NCBI RefSeq assembly: GCF_014650955.1 | Contig: NZ_BMVY01000001.1 | Coordinates: 682,001 to 746,000 of the forward strand | DNA from: Streptomyces tauricus | GTDB lineage: Bacteria; Actinomycetota; Actinomycetes; Streptomycetales; Streptomycetaceae | DNA: 64,000 bases | Direction of reading: 5' to 3' | Shown here: positions 52,273 to 61,115 of the stretch, one piece after another | Layout of the letters: each line of letters starts with the position of its first letter | How positions within the stretch are numbered: position 1 is the stretch's first letter | Notes under the pieces: model-generated | Told to the model about the DNA's origin: nothing | Database searches by the model: none | What the model saw: only the letters and a program-made list of their open reading frames with translations | Program-made: the position numbers and the translations under genes

Positions 52273-53448
52273 ATGTCGGACGCATCGCCTCAGCCGGAGC
52301 CGTTCACCCCGCACACCGAGCCCGCCGCGCTCGAAGATCTCCGTACGCGGTTGCGTGCGACACGCTGGCCGGACGCGCCCGAGGACGCCGGTTGGTCGCT
52401 CGGCACCGATGTCGACTACCTCCGTGAACTCGTCGCCTACTGGGCGGACACGTTCGACTGGCCCGCGCAGGAGGCCGCGCTCGCCCGGCTGCCCCGCTTC
52501 CGCGTCCGGCTCGGCGGCCTGGGCATCCACTTCGTGCACGCCCGGGCCGTCGCGCCGGCCGGCCCCGTTCTGCCCCTGGTCCTCAGCCACGGCTGGCCGG
52601 ACTCGTTCTGGCGCTATTCGAAGGTCGTCCCGCTGCTGACCGATCCCGGCGCGCACGGCGGTGACCCCGCCGACGCGTTCGACGTGGTCGTGCCGGACAT
52701 GCCGGGTTACGGGTACTCGGACCGCCCCACCGGCCCGCCGCTCAACTCCGTCGGCGTCGCGGGCCTGTGGGCCGAGCTCATGGACGTCCTCGGCTACGCG
52801 CGGTTCGGCGCGGCGGGCGGGGACATCGGCAGCCACGTGAGCCGCTATCTCGCGCTCGACCACCCCGACCGGGTCGTGGCCGTCCACCGTATGGACGGTG
52901 GGCTGCCCGTCTTCACCGGCGACCCGGCCGAGCTGGCACCGGAGGAGCGCGCCTGGTTCGCGGAAGCGGCGGCGTGGGGCGCGAGCGAGGGTGCCTACGG
53001 GGCCATCCACCGCACCAGGCCCCAGACCGCCGCCGCCGGACTCAACGACTCGCCCGCCGGGCTCGCCGCGTGGATCGTCGAGAAGCTGCGGGCGTGGAGC
53101 GACTGCGACGGCGACGTCGAACGGAGCTTCACCAAGGACGAGATCCTGACGAACGTCACGCTCTACTGGCTCACCGGCACGATCGGCTCCTCGATGCGCA
53201 TGTACAACGCCAACGGCGCGCTCCCGCCCGAGCAGCTCACCCGCCGGGTCGAGGTGCCGTCCGGGTTCTCGCTCTTCCAGGGGGACATCGTCCGCCCGCC
53301 GAGGGCATGGCTAAAGCGCACGACGAACGCCGTATACGTGAATGAGCCCGCGCGCGGTGGGCACTTCGCGCCGTTCGAGGAGCCCGAGCTCTACGCGGAG
53401 GAACTGCGGGCGTTCTTCCGTCCCTACCGGGCGGCGGCGAAGAACTGA
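52273..53448 (+). CDS. Epoxide hydrolase (EHN/alpha-beta hydrolase)
   Basis: A 391-residue enzyme of the microsomal-epoxide-hydrolase-like class. The N-terminal EHN region reads EPAALEDLRTRLRATRWPD (near residue 16). The oxyanion motif is LSHGWPDSFWRYSKVVPLL (near 104), the nucleophile FGAAGGDIGSHVSRYLALD (Asp near 184), the ring-opening Tyr lies in TLYWLTGTIGSSMRMY (near 299) and the His in PARGGHFAPFEEPELY (near 368). Its substrate is not known. Start: ATG 52273; ATG 52264 is in frame with equally weak signals. Confidence 0.88.
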   Translation: MSDASPQPEPFTPHTEPAALEDLRTRLRATRWPDAPEDAGWSLGTDVDYLRELVAYWADTFDWPAQEAALARLPRFRVRLGGLGIHFVHARAVAPAGPVLPLVLSHGWPDSFWRYSKVVPLLTDPGAHGGDPADAFDVVVPDMPGYGYSDRPTGPPLNSVGVAGLWAELMDVLGYARFGAAGGDIGSHVSRYLALDHPDRVVAVHRMDGGLPVFTGDPAELAPEERAWFAEAAAWGASEGAYGAIHRTRPQTAAAGLNDSPAGLAAWIVEKLRAWSDCDGDVERSFTKDEILTNVTLYWLTGTIGSSMRMYNANGALPPEQLTRRVEVPSGFSLFQGDIVRPPRAWLKRTTNAVYVNEPARGGHFAPFEEPELYAEELRAFFRPYRAAAKN

Positions 53449-53568
53449 GAACGAGGGCGCGAGAACGAGGGCGCTGCCGCAGTTGCCCCAGGCGCGGTGG
53501 ATGCCCGTGCCCGGCGTGCCCGGTGTGGCAGGCACGGCAGGCGTGAGAGGCGTGAGGGGCAGGCGCCG

Positions 53569-55032
53569 TCAGTCGGCCCACGGCCCGTCCGCCCGGGGGG
53601 CCGTGCGCGCGACGACCGTGTGCCGGGCGGCCGAGCGCAGGGCGAACAGCCGGGTGAGCGGGTGGAAGCGGTAGCGGCCCGGGGCGCGGGACTCCAGGAG
53701 CTGTACGTCGACCAGCTGCTCCAGGATCACCTCGGTCGCCGACACCGCCGCACCGGTCGTCGCGGCCGCCTCCGTGACGGTCAACTCGCCCTGTCCCGCC
53801 GCCAGCAGAGGGAGCGCGAGCGCCGCCGCGCGGCTGGCGGGCCCCCGGGCCAGCAGCTCCCGGTGGCCGGCGTCCAGGGCCGCGTGCATGTCGAGATCCG
53901 CGAAGGACAGCTCCGCGAGGCGCCCCGCGGGATCGGCGAGCCGGTCGGCGAGTTCCCGCACCGGCCACCGCGGGCGCGCCGCCAGACGGGCGCCCGCGAT
54001 GCGCAGGGCCAGCGGAAGGTGGCCGCAGTGGTGGGCGATCGTCTCGGCGGCGCCGCGTTCGGCGGCCAGCCGTCCCGGTCCCGCCCAGAGACCGAGGACC
54101 TCGATGGACGCCGGGGGTGTGAGGGGCGAGAGGTGGAGGTGGACGGCGCCGTTGAGGGTGGCGAGGACACCGAGGCTGGTGACGATGACGGCACAGCCGT
54201 GGGCCGCGGGCAGAAGCGGACGTACCTGGGCCGCGTCCAGCGCGTTGTCCAGGACGATCAGCATCCGTCGCTCGGTGAGCAGCGTGCGGTAGGCCGCCGC
54301 CGCGTCCGCCTCGCTGCCGGGGCAGAGCCTCGGCTCGCCCAGCGCGCAGAGGAATCGCCTGAGGACGGCGGCGGGCGGAACGGGACGCTCGCCGCGATGT
54401 GAACCCCGCAGGTCGGCGTAGAGCTGACCGTCGGGGAACCGCTCGCCGAGCCGATGGGCCGCGTGCACCGCCAGCGCCGACTTGCCGACGCCTCCGGGGC
54501 CGTCGAGAGCGACCACGACGGGACCGCTCCCCCGCTGCCCCGGGCGCAGCACGTCGAGCGCGTCCAGCTCCCCCGCCCGGCCGAGGAGTTCGGGGATGTC
54601 CGCGGGCAACTGGCGGGGGACGGGAGACAGCGGACCGGTGTCGTCCGTGCCGGGCGGGACCGCGCGGCCGCTTGCGGCCAGGCGGGCGCGGCGGGCCTCC
54701 TCCACCCGGTGGCGGGCCGTCGCCAGCTGCCGGAGCTCACGGCCGGTGACACCGAGCAGTTGGACCAGGGTGTCGAAACGGTCCGTCGGTGGCAGGGTCT
54801 TGCCGGCGAAGTAGTCGCCGATCACCCCGTGCGCCCAGCCTGTGAGCGCGGACAGCTGTCGGTAGGTGGGCTGTGCTCCGCCTCCCCTGCGCGCGGCGCG
54901 CCTGCGCAACTGCCGTAGCAGCGCCGCCAGTTCCTCGGTCGTGTGCACGGCGTCGACCGGGCCGATGCCCGCTGCCGCCTCCTTCGGTTCCCCGTCCGCC
55001 GGATGTCCGGCCGCCCCCGGTCCGCCTGACAT
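53569..55032 (-). CDS. HTH/NB-ARC ATPase regulator (STAND-type)
   Basis: A 487-residue multidomain protein. Residues 24-95 are a lambda-repressor-like domain (VHTTEELAALLRQLRRRAAR, YRQLSALTGWAHGVIGDYFA). Residues 140-360 are an NB-ARC ATPase: Walker A VVALDGPGGVGKSALAVHAA (near 172), RMLIVLDNALDAAQVRPLLP (Walker B) and HCGHLPLALRIAGARLAA (the GLPLA motif in HLPLA form). A winged-helix segment follows, ending RYRFHPLTRLFALRSAARH. No TPR sensor region remains, so the protein is shorter than AfsR-type regulators. ATG 55032 is used. Confidence 0.84.
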   Translation of the reverse strand: MSGGPGAAGHPADGEPKEAAAGIGPVDAVHTTEELAALLRQLRRRAARRGGGAQPTYRQLSALTGWAHGVIGDYFAGKTLPPTDRFDTLVQLLGVTGRELRQLATARHRVEEARRARLAASGRAVPPGTDDTGPLSPVPRQLPADIPELLGRAGELDALDVLRPGQRGSGPVVVALDGPGGVGKSALAVHAAHRLGERFPDGQLYADLRGSHRGERPVPPAAVLRRFLCALGEPRLCPGSEADAAAAYRTLLTERRMLIVLDNALDAAQVRPLLPAAHGCAVIVTSLGVLATLNGAVHLHLSPLTPPASIEVLGLWAGPGRLAAERGAAETIAHHCGHLPLALRIAGARLAARPRWPVRELADRLADPAGRLAELSFADLDMHAALDAGHRELLARGPASRAAALALPLLAAGQGELTVTEAAATTGAAVSATEVILEQLVDVQLLESRAPGRYRFHPLTRLFALRSAARHTVVARTAPRADGPWAD

Positions 55033-55208
55033 TCGTTCGCATCCTCCGCACCGGCGCACACCGGGCGACCGCTGGGGGCGTCGCCCGGCCGAGGCCATCC
55101 GAACCTGTCCGGCGCTGCCCGATATCCCGAACCGCTCCCCGGGACGCGCGCGAGCATCCAACTACCGCTCGGGTCCCGCGATTCGGCGACCGGGCATCGC
55201 ACCGGCTG

Positions 55209-55717
55209 TCACTGGGGCATTCGTGGAGTGCCGCCCAACGGTTTGGTACCGCTTCCCTCGAATTCCGGGCCTCGCGTGCGGGGCCTCACGTTCCGGGCCC
55301 CGGTCCCGGACACCGAGCGTCGAACCAGGCATGACCGATATCGGACGACGAAGGAGACGCAACCTCCATGAGCAGGATCTGCAACAAATCTCCCGACCTT
55401 CCTGAACTCCACCACTCCGGCCGCCCGCAGCCGCAGCACCGCGGCGAGCCCGCTCTCCAGGGCGCGCAGTGCCGTGCGTACGAGGGTCAGCGCACCGAAC
55501 ACGGCGAGGGCGACCAGTGCGCGCCGGGCCTCCTGCGATCCGGCGCCCGCCGTCACGGCTCCGGGCAGCGCGCCCACGAGCCGACCGGTCCCGACCACGA
55601 TGAGCGGGCCGGTGAGCGCCCCGCAGACCACGGTCAGGGCGAGGGCGGCCGTGTACGGGGGGGGCCTGCCCGCCACAGCAGCCGGACCGCCGCCGTCCAT
55701 TCCTGCCCTGTACGCAT
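55209..55717 (-). pseudogene. ABC exporter, truncated and frameshifted N-terminal fragment
   Basis: ATG 55717 follows GCAGGAGG (6 bases), giving MRTGQEWTAAVRLLWRAG. A run of eight C (55657-55664 on the plus strand as G) then breaks the frame; with nine it would continue PPPYTAALALTVVCGALTGP and VVGTGRLVGALPGAVTAG, the first two membrane helices of a fused ABC exporter. The frame goes on to RTALRALESGLAAVLRLRAA and ends in unrelated sequence (VRPRTRGPEFEGSG). The remaining membrane helices and ATPase are absent, so it is a relic. Confidence 0.72.
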
Positions 55718-55849
55718 ACCGGCCTCCTGCGCCGCGCGCCACCGTCGGGAGCACGATGCTCACAGAGGAGGCGGGCGGCCCGGTGACGGTCCCGGGCGTG
55801 ACCGGACGCTGCCGGTCGCGGGTGGGGTCCGCGGGTAGGGTCGGCCGGT

Positions 55850-56185
55850 ATGACCGTCGCTCGTTCCGTCGCCCTGTTCGCCGTCGCCGCCCTCTTCGAG
55901 ATCGGCGGCGCGTGGTTGGTGTGGCAGGGCGTCCGCGAGCACAGGGGCTGGATCTGGATCGGCGCCGGTGTGGTCGCGCTGGGCCTCTACGGCGTCGTCG
56001 CCACCTTCCAGTCCGACGACAACTTCGGGCGGATCCTCGCCGCTTACGGCGGGGTCTTCGTCGCGGGTTCGATCGCCTGGGGCATGGTCGCGGACGGCTA
56101 CCGCCCGGACCGTTACGACGTCGTCGGCGCCCTGGTCTGCCTCACCGGCATGGCGGTGATCATGTACGCGCCTCGCTCACACTGA
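55850..56185 (+). CDS. YnfA-family (UPF0060) small multidrug-resistance-like membrane protein
   Basis: A 111-residue integral membrane protein with four helices: [20 protein letters not shown] (the family EIGGA.L.W motif, with the conserved membrane Glu near residue 17), [40 protein letters not shown] and [19 protein letters not shown]. Length and motifs fit the UPF0060/YnfA family, relatives of SMR transporters. ATG 55850 is the only possible early start. Confidence 0.9.
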   Translation: MTVARSVALFAVAALFEIGGAWLVWQGVREHRGWIWIGAGVVALGLYGVVATFQSDDNFGRILAAYGGVFVAGSIAWGMVADGYRPDRYDVVGALVCLTGMAVIMYAPRSH

Positions 56186-56293
56186 CTCCCGACACCCGTC
56201 GGGGCTGCCGTCGCCCGTCACACCGCCGAACGCCTTCCTTCCTTCCGGCAGGTGGGCGTCGAAGACGTCGACGTGTCGCTCATGGGTGCGTTC

Positions 56294-56770
56294 CTAGATG
56301 CCGGCGAGGACGGAGGGGTCGCCCTCGGTCCAGGCGTTGTCGACGGTGAGGTGCCGGATGACCCACACCTGGCCCTGCCTGGCCAGGTCCACGTCGTACC
56401 GGTTGGTCATCAGGACGTGACGCGAGTGGTCCTCGCGGGGCAGGTGCTGGCACGCCATGATGCCTTCGAGGTGTGCCGTGTCGCCGTCGAGAGTCACCCT
56501 CGGGTTGCTCAGCGAGTGCGTGGTGTCCAGGTGGCCGAGTGAGCCCAGCAGGGCCGCGGCGATGGTCCCCCCGCCCTTGATCGGCGGGTACTCCTGGCCG
56601 GCCTTCTTCGTCGCCGGACCGAAGTCGGCCACCGCGTCGTCCGCGAAGGCGGAGGCGAGCAGTTCCTCGTCGCGCAGGTCGAGACCCGCGGCGTAGCGGT
56701 AGAGCGTCTCCACCGCGGCGAACTTGTCCTCGATCGCCGTGGGGGCGGTGGCGCTGTCGGTGGTCGTCAT
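56294..56770 (-). CDS. SnoaL/NTF2-like protein
   Basis: A 158-residue cone-shaped NTF2-fold protein: AVETLYRYAAGLDLRDEELL, ASAFADDAVADFGPATKKAG, IAAALLGSLGHLDTTHSLSN, ATAHLEGIMACQH-like strand (GDTAHLEGIMACQHLPRE) and VWVIRHLTVDNAWTEGDPS. Proteins of this kind act as isomerases, cyclases or dehydratases on small substrates. ATG 56770 follows AAGGACG. It is divergent from a TetR gene, with a long palindrome between them. Confidence 0.8.
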   Translation of the reverse strand: MTTTDSATAPTAIEDKFAAVETLYRYAAGLDLRDEELLASAFADDAVADFGPATKKAGQEYPPIKGGGTIAAALLGSLGHLDTTHSLSNPRVTLDGDTAHLEGIMACQHLPREDHSRHVLMTNRYDVDLARQGQVWVIRHLTVDNAWTEGDPSVLAGI

Positions 56771-56810
56771 CTCGCGTCCTTGGTCGGTGGGCTGGTGCTT
56801 CTTCACCGTA

Positions 56811-56842
56811 GACGACTATTTGACACATGTCGAATAGTCGTC
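56811..56842. promoter_or_regulatory. Long palindromic operator between SnoaL and TetR genes
   Basis: GACGACTATT (56811-56820) is mirrored by AATAGTCGTC (56833-56842), with an inner GACA-CA-TGTC repeat in the spacer. It is a near-perfect 32-base palindrome, a strong candidate TetR site. Confidence 0.65.
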
Positions 56843-56934
56843 GACGTCGACAGCGGGCCGGTCGCAGGCGAGTCATGCCCGAAGAAGGCCGAGGGGGTGA
56901 GGTCCGCCGATGACCTGCGCAGTAGTGTGCGGGG

Positions 56935-57546
56935 ATGGTGAGTGACCAGTCCCCGGCCGTCGAAGCGGATCCGCGCTTCACCCGCTCGCGACGGGCGATC
57001 GCGGACGCCCTGGCCGACCTCATGCGGCAGAAGCGGACGAGTCCGTCGGTCTCCGCCCTGGCGGAAGCCGCCGGCATCCACCGCGCCACCTTCTACAACC
57101 ACTTCGACTCGGTCGAGGAGGCCGCGGTGTACGTGATCGCGGACGAATTCCGCGCCCTCCACGACCTGAACATCAGCGACCGGCGGAGGGGCGGGGAGCC
57201 CGCCGAGCTGGCCGTGGCGACACTGAACGCCATGCTCGACACCCTCAAGCAGCGAAGGAGCCTGTTCCTGCTGGCCTCGACATGGCGGTCGCCGAGCGGG
57301 CTGATGGGAATCGGCGACCTCCTCCTCGAACAGCTCCACGCCCTGAGGCGCGACCTCGGCATCGACGAGCGGGAGACCGGCCCGGGGAACTCGGTCGAGG
57401 ACGTCTATACGGCCTCCGGAGTGCACGGAGTCTTCTCGGCCGCCGTCGGAGGGAACACCGACTGCGACCCGGAGGAGATCGCGGTCCGCCTGTACGCACT
57501 GCTGCCCGCCTGGATCCACCACCCCCCGCAGCCGCCGACGACCTGA
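56935..57546 (+). CDS. TetR-family transcriptional regulator
   Basis: A 203-residue repressor. FTRSRRAIADALADLMRQKR, VSALAEAAGIHRATFYNHFD and SVEEAAVYVIADEFRALHDL form the DNA-binding domain and its link; the C-terminal half is helical (LLEQLHALRRDLGIDERETG, VEDVYTASGVHGVFSAAVGG). ATG 56935 is used; GTG 56938 overlaps it. The palindrome at 56811-56842 lies between it and the divergent SnoaL gene. Confidence 0.87.
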   Translation: MVSDQSPAVEADPRFTRSRRAIADALADLMRQKRTSPSVSALAEAAGIHRATFYNHFDSVEEAAVYVIADEFRALHDLNISDRRRGGEPAELAVATLNAMLDTLKQRRSLFLLASTWRSPSGLMGIGDLLLEQLHALRRDLGIDERETGPGNSVEDVYTASGVHGVFSAAVGGNTDCDPEEIAVRLYALLPAWIHHPPQPPTT

Positions 57547-57577
57547 GGATGTGGCGGCACCCTCCCCGGGGCAGGCC

Positions 57578-57946
57578 CTACGCGCCCATGTCGCGCAGGG
57601 TCCGCTCCAGGCCCCCGCCGATGCGGTCCATCGTGGTCGCGTAGGCCTCCGGCATGTCGACGTCGAGCCGGTCGGCGAGCACGAAGACCCACCACAGGCA
57701 CTCGGCCAGCTTGTGCCGCAGTTCGGCGTCCACGTCACCGTCGATGCCCCAGGTGCGCTCGGCGGCGAGCACCAGGCGCCCGACGTAGGCGGCGTCGTTG
57801 GTGAAGCCGATCGCGAGTTCCGGCAGGGTCCAGGTCCTGCCCAGCACCCGCTGTTCGACCTGTTCGTACTGCGCCCGGACCTTCAGTGCCCTGTCGTCGG
57901 CCTCGACGAGTCCGGCCTCGCCGTCGTGCGCCTGTGTCTCGTTCAT
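57578..57946 (-). CDS. MazG-like nucleotide pyrophosphohydrolase-type protein
   Basis: A 122-residue helical protein. The MazG-like pattern of acidic helices is seen in EQVEQRVLGRTWTLPELAIG, VAYVGRL-like (AAYVGRLVLAAERTWGID) and ELRHKLAECLWWVFVLADRL, where E..E...D ligands usually hold Mg. Such all-alpha pyrophosphohydrolases clean non-canonical nucleotides; this small single-domain form is of unknown specificity. ATG 57946 is used. Confidence 0.65.
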   Translation of the reverse strand: MNETQAHDGEAGLVEADDRALKVRAQYEQVEQRVLGRTWTLPELAIGFTNDAAYVGRLVLAAERTWGIDGDVDAELRHKLAECLWWVFVLADRLDVDMPEAYATTMDRIGGGLERTLRDMGA

Positions 57947-57986
57947 ACGGGTGCCCTTCGAGCAGTTTGGTGATTCGGTCTGTCGA

Positions 57987-58008
57987 CGGACAGCTAATGA
58001 CATGTCCG
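57987..58008. promoter_or_regulatory. Inverted repeat upstream of the MazG-like gene
   Basis: CGGACA (57987-57992) and TGTCCG (58003-58008) form perfect arms with a 10-base spacer, 40 bases before the MazG-like start. Confidence 0.4.
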
Positions 58009-58022
58009 ACATGGTGACTCCA

Positions 58023-58325
58023 TCACGTCAGGTGGTGCAGCGCAGTGGTGAGCTGCCAGTCCACGCTGTCGTGGTCGATCGTGGCGTGGACGGGCGAGTC
58101 CGCCATCTCACCGGTGATGCTGGCGGCCCCGGCCCGCGCGTGCGGCAGGCTGTCGTAGGCGACGATGTCGAGGACGCGTCCGTCGTCGGTCCCGACGATG
58201 CGCCGCCACAGGAAGCCGGGCTGCCGCCTGAGATAGGCGTCGATGTCGGCGTTCGCCTTCACGAAGTCGTCGGCGGTGTGGCCCGGGGCCGGCCGCAGGG
58301 TGGTGATCTCGAGCGTTTCCGTCAT
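58023..58325 (-). CDS. Antibiotic biosynthesis monooxygenase-like (ABM) protein
   Basis: A 100-residue dimeric alpha-beta barrel candidate: LEITTLRPAPGHTADDFVKA, IDAYLRRQPGFLWRRIVGTD, VLDIVAYDSLPHARAGAASI and DWQLTTALHHLT. The order strand-helix-strand-strand-helix-strand and the length fit the ABM/DUF family. Its activity is unknown. It shares a short gap (39 bp) with the aldo/keto reductase upstream in the same orientation, so the two may be co-transcribed. Confidence 0.7.
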   Translation of the reverse strand: MTETLEITTLRPAPGHTADDFVKANADIDAYLRRQPGFLWRRIVGTDDGRVLDIVAYDSLPHARAGAASITGEMADSPVHATIDHDSVDWQLTTALHHLT

Positions 58326-58364
58326 GGTGTGTTCCGTTCCTGCCGTGTCGTGGTGTCGAGGGGG

Positions 58365-59420
58365 TCAGCGGACGAAGGCCTTGGCGGCCAGGCCGTTGAT
58401 GGTGGTGTCACCCTGCTGGAAGCCGACCATGGACTCGGTCATGTTGTGCGGGTAGTCGAGGACCGGCGCCGTGAGCGCGCTCAGCTCACCGGTCTGCTCC
58501 TCGGTGAGCGTGACGTCGAGCGAGGCGAGGTTGGCGGCCAGCTGCTCCTGCGTACGGGCACCCACGAGCGTGGACGTGACCTCGGAGCGCTGCCGGACCC
58601 ACGCCAGCGCCACCGCGGCCACGGTCGTACCGAGGTCGTCGGCGATCCTCTTCAGGGCGTCGAGCAGGACGAAGGTGGACTCGGTCAGGTAGGCGGCGGC
58701 GTAGGCCGTGCGTCCGGAACCTGCCACCTCGGTGGCGGTGCGGGAGTACTTGCCGGACAAGACCCCGCTGGCCAGCGGGCTCCACGGTGTGATGCCGAGT
58801 CCGAAGCGGCGGGCCGCGCCGAAGGTCTCGCCCTCGACGCTGCGGGCGAGCAGCGAGTACTCCACCTGGAGCGCGGCGACGGGCTCCCACTCGCGCAGCC
58901 GGGCGGTCGTGGCGGCCTCCGCGACCCACCAGGCAGGCACGTTGGACAGGCCGATCGCGTTGATCTTTCCGGCCCGCACCAGGTCCGTGAGGGTCGACAG
59001 GGTCTCCTCGACGGGGGTGTGCCGGTCCCACTGGTGCATCCAGTACAGGTCGACGTAGTCCGTGTTCAACCGGCGCAGGGACGCGTCGAGCTGGGCCCGG
59101 ATCGCCTTCCGGCCGGCGCCGCCGGAGTTGGGGTCGTCCGCCCGCATGCTGCCGCCGAACTTCGTCGCCAGGACGACACGGTCGCGGCGGCCGGGGCGCT
59201 GGGCGAAGTAACGGCCCAGGGTCTCCTCCGAGGCACCGCCGTTGTACATGTTGGCGGTGTCCACGAAGTTGCCGCCCGCGTCGAGGTAGTGGTCCAGCAG
59301 CCCGAACGAGGTCTCCGGGCCGGAGCCCCAGCTGCCGTCGTCGAAGTTCATCGCGCCGAAGGCCAACGGGCTGACCCGCAGACCGGAACGGCCGAGGGTG
59401 CGGTACGAGGTGAGAGACAT
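58365..59420 (-). CDS. Aldo/keto reductase
   Basis: A 351-residue enzyme: RTLGRSGLRVSPLAFGAMNF, the catalytic Asp/Tyr in NFVDTANMYNGGASEETLGR (near residue 50), the Lys in VVLATKFGGSMRADD (near 85), YVDLYWMHQWDRHTPVEETL (His near 129), IGLSNVPAWWV, and STLVGARTQEQLAANLASLD. It reduces aldehydes or ketones with NADPH; the substrate is unknown. Five CGGTACGG repeats lie upstream. It and the ABM gene probably share a message. Confidence 0.9.
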   Translation of the reverse strand: MSLTSYRTLGRSGLRVSPLAFGAMNFDDGSWGSGPETSFGLLDHYLDAGGNFVDTANMYNGGASEETLGRYFAQRPGRRDRVVLATKFGGSMRADDPNSGGAGRKAIRAQLDASLRRLNTDYVDLYWMHQWDRHTPVEETLSTLTDLVRAGKINAIGLSNVPAWWVAEAATTARLREWEPVAALQVEYSLLARSVEGETFGAARRFGLGITPWSPLASGVLSGKYSRTATEVAGSGRTAYAAAYLTESTFVLLDALKRIADDLGTTVAAVALAWVRQRSEVTSTLVGARTQEQLAANLASLDVTLTEEQTGELSALTAPVLDYPHNMTESMVGFQQGDTTINGLAAKAFVR

Positions 59421-59480
59421 GGTGTTCCTTCTTGGTTCTCGGAATCGGCTCTGACGGGTTCTGCGGACAGAGGGTCAGGT

Positions 59481-59520
59481 CGGTACGGCGGTACGGCGGT
59501 ACGGCGGTACGGCGGTACGG
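59481..59520. repeat. Tandem repeat, five copies of CGGTACGG
   Basis: An uninterrupted 40-base run of the octamer CGGTACGG between the aldo/keto reductase start (59420) and the stop of the regulator gene at 59539. Copy number of such repeats changes easily. Confidence 0.9.
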
Positions 59521-59538
59521 CGGGCTTCGGCGTCGTGG

Positions 59539-60453
59539 TCAGCGCTCGGCCATGGCCGCCAGGTAGACGAGGGCCTCGGCACTGCGGCTCCCCGGGGCAG
59601 GGGTGCCGACCAGCAGACGCTGTCCCGGAGCGGCCGGGTGGCCCCGGACGCGGTAGGTGAGCGCGACGCGCCCGGCCTCGGGATGGACGACGGTCCCGTA
59701 CGCGCGCTCCAGGACGGCTGCCGACCCGTCCCGCCACGCTGTTGCGAAGTCGGCCACCCCGGCGGACAGGTCGGCGACGAGGCCCGCGATCGCGATGTCT
59801 CCCGGCAGCCGGGCGGCGTTGAGGCGTAGCGCGTACAGGGAGGCGGTCACGGCGAGCGGCCACTCGGTGTAGTAGCTCTTGGCCTGCGGGTGGGTGAACA
59901 GGGCGCGGATCAAATTCAGTTGTCCACCGGCGCTGCCACTGGCACCGGCATCGACACCGGCCGATCCACCGACACCGGCCGGTCCGCCGACTCCGCCGCC
60001 TCCTCCGACTCCGCCGAGTGGTGACAGCAGCGCCCGCGCTTCCGCGTTGGCCGCCAGGACGTCGAAGGACGGGCTCAGCGCGTAGGCCGCCGACGGGTTC
60101 GCCGTCTCCAGCAGGCGCAGCAGCTCGGGGTGCGCGTGCCCGCGGGTGTCGTCGGAACACAGGCGCGGATCGAGTCCGGCGAGCAGGAACAGACGGTTTC
60201 GCGTGTCCGGGTCGAGCCGGAGGGCTTTGGCCAGTGCCTCGGCTGTGCGGGGCGAGGGGTGTCGCTCCCGGCCCTGCTCCAGCCGGCTGTAGTAGTCGAC
60301 GCTGACCTGCGACAGGACGGAGACCTCCTCCCTGCGCAGTCCTGCGACCCGTCGGTGACGACCGCCGGGACCCAGGCCCAGGCCGACGTCCGCGGGAGTC
60401 AGCTGCGACCGGCAGGCCCGTAGGAACTCTCCCAGGGGGTTGGCCGGTGACAC
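59539..60453 (-). CDS. MmyB-like HTH regulator with Gly-rich insert
   Basis: A 304-residue protein. The XRE domain contains VAGLRREEVSVLSQVSVDYY and RLEQGRERHPSPRTAEALAK; the MmyB domain has YALSPSFDVLAANAEARALL and LPGDIAIAGLVADLSAGVAD. A 30-residue Gly/Val/Ser-rich insert (GGVGGGGGVGGPAGVGG, near residue 145) interrupts the ligand domain and is encoded by short DNA repeats; it is missing from the relative at 61116. GTG 60453 is used, but the ribosome binding site lies too close, so the true start is uncertain. Confidence 0.85.
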   Translation of the reverse strand: MSPANPLGEFLRACRSQLTPADVGLGLGPGGRHRRVAGLRREEVSVLSQVSVDYYSRLEQGRERHPSPRTAEALAKALRLDPDTRNRLFLLAGLDPRLCSDDTRGHAHPELLRLLETANPSAAYALSPSFDVLAANAEARALLSPLGGVGGGGGVGGPAGVGGSAGVDAGASGSAGGQLNLIRALFTHPQAKSYYTEWPLAVTASLYALRLNAARLPGDIAIAGLVADLSAGVADFATAWRDGSAAVLERAYGTVVHPEAGRVALTYRVRGHPAAPGQRLLVGTPAPGSRSAEALVYLAAMAER

Positions 60454-60465
60454 CTCCGGCCGGTC

Positions 60466-60927
60466 TCAGGCGTCCCGCGGGGCCTTGAGGTGGTAGCGGG
60501 TGTCACCGGTGAAGTCGATCGTGACCTCCCGCCGCGCGAAGGACCACGTGCCGTCGCGCCGCTCGAAGCGGTCGCGGTAGCGGCCTCCTGCCACCATCTG
60601 CAGCGGCAGCCGGCCGGGCACCGACTGGAGGATGTTGTAGTACGAGCGTGCCTCGGCGCTGTCGTCGTCCTCGTCGACCTCGATCAGGATGTTCGTCGTG
60701 ATGTGCCGGGTGCGCAGGGTCCCGTCGTCGTGCACGACGAGCATCGAGCTGATCAGTTCCTCGATGGCCCTGCCGCCACGGAGACTCACCTCTCCGCTCA
60801 CGAAGTCGGCGTTCTCGAAGAGGGCGCCGAACCGCGCGAAGTCGCCCTCGTCGACGAGGTGGGAGTACCGGGCGATGAGGTTCTCGATCTGTCGGGCGCT
60901 CGACATCGAGACGGTGGGAGACGGCAT
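60466..60927 (-). CDS. SnoaL/NTF2-like protein
   Basis: A 153-residue NTF2-fold protein: RQIENLIARYSHLVDEGDFA, GALFENADFVSGEVSLRGGR, TRHITTNILIEVDEDDDSAE and YYNILQSVPGRLPLQMVAGG, then RYRDRFERRDGTWSFARREV. The pattern is that of a small-molecule dehydratase/isomerase or an aromatic-ring dioxygenase beta-like subunit. ATG 60927 follows GAAAGG. The two MmyB-like regulators lie on either side. Confidence 0.8.
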   Translation of the reverse strand: MPSPTVSMSSARQIENLIARYSHLVDEGDFARFGALFENADFVSGEVSLRGGRAIEELISSMLVVHDDGTLRTRHITTNILIEVDEDDDSAEARSYYNILQSVPGRLPLQMVAGGRYRDRFERRDGTWSFARREVTIDFTGDTRYHLKAPRDA

Positions 60928-61115
60928 GGCAGCGGCCTTTCAACAGGGGTTTCGTTCGCCTCCGTAGGGCGGACACCGTCAGCCTGCTCGCGCGGGACCC
61001 TGCCAGGAAGGACGTGTCCGCCTAGGAGTCCCACACCCAGGCAGCGCGCCCGGCCGCCTCCGGTCCGCCCGCTCGGCACCGCCACTCGTCACCCGTCACC
61101 CGTCACCGCCGCCCG

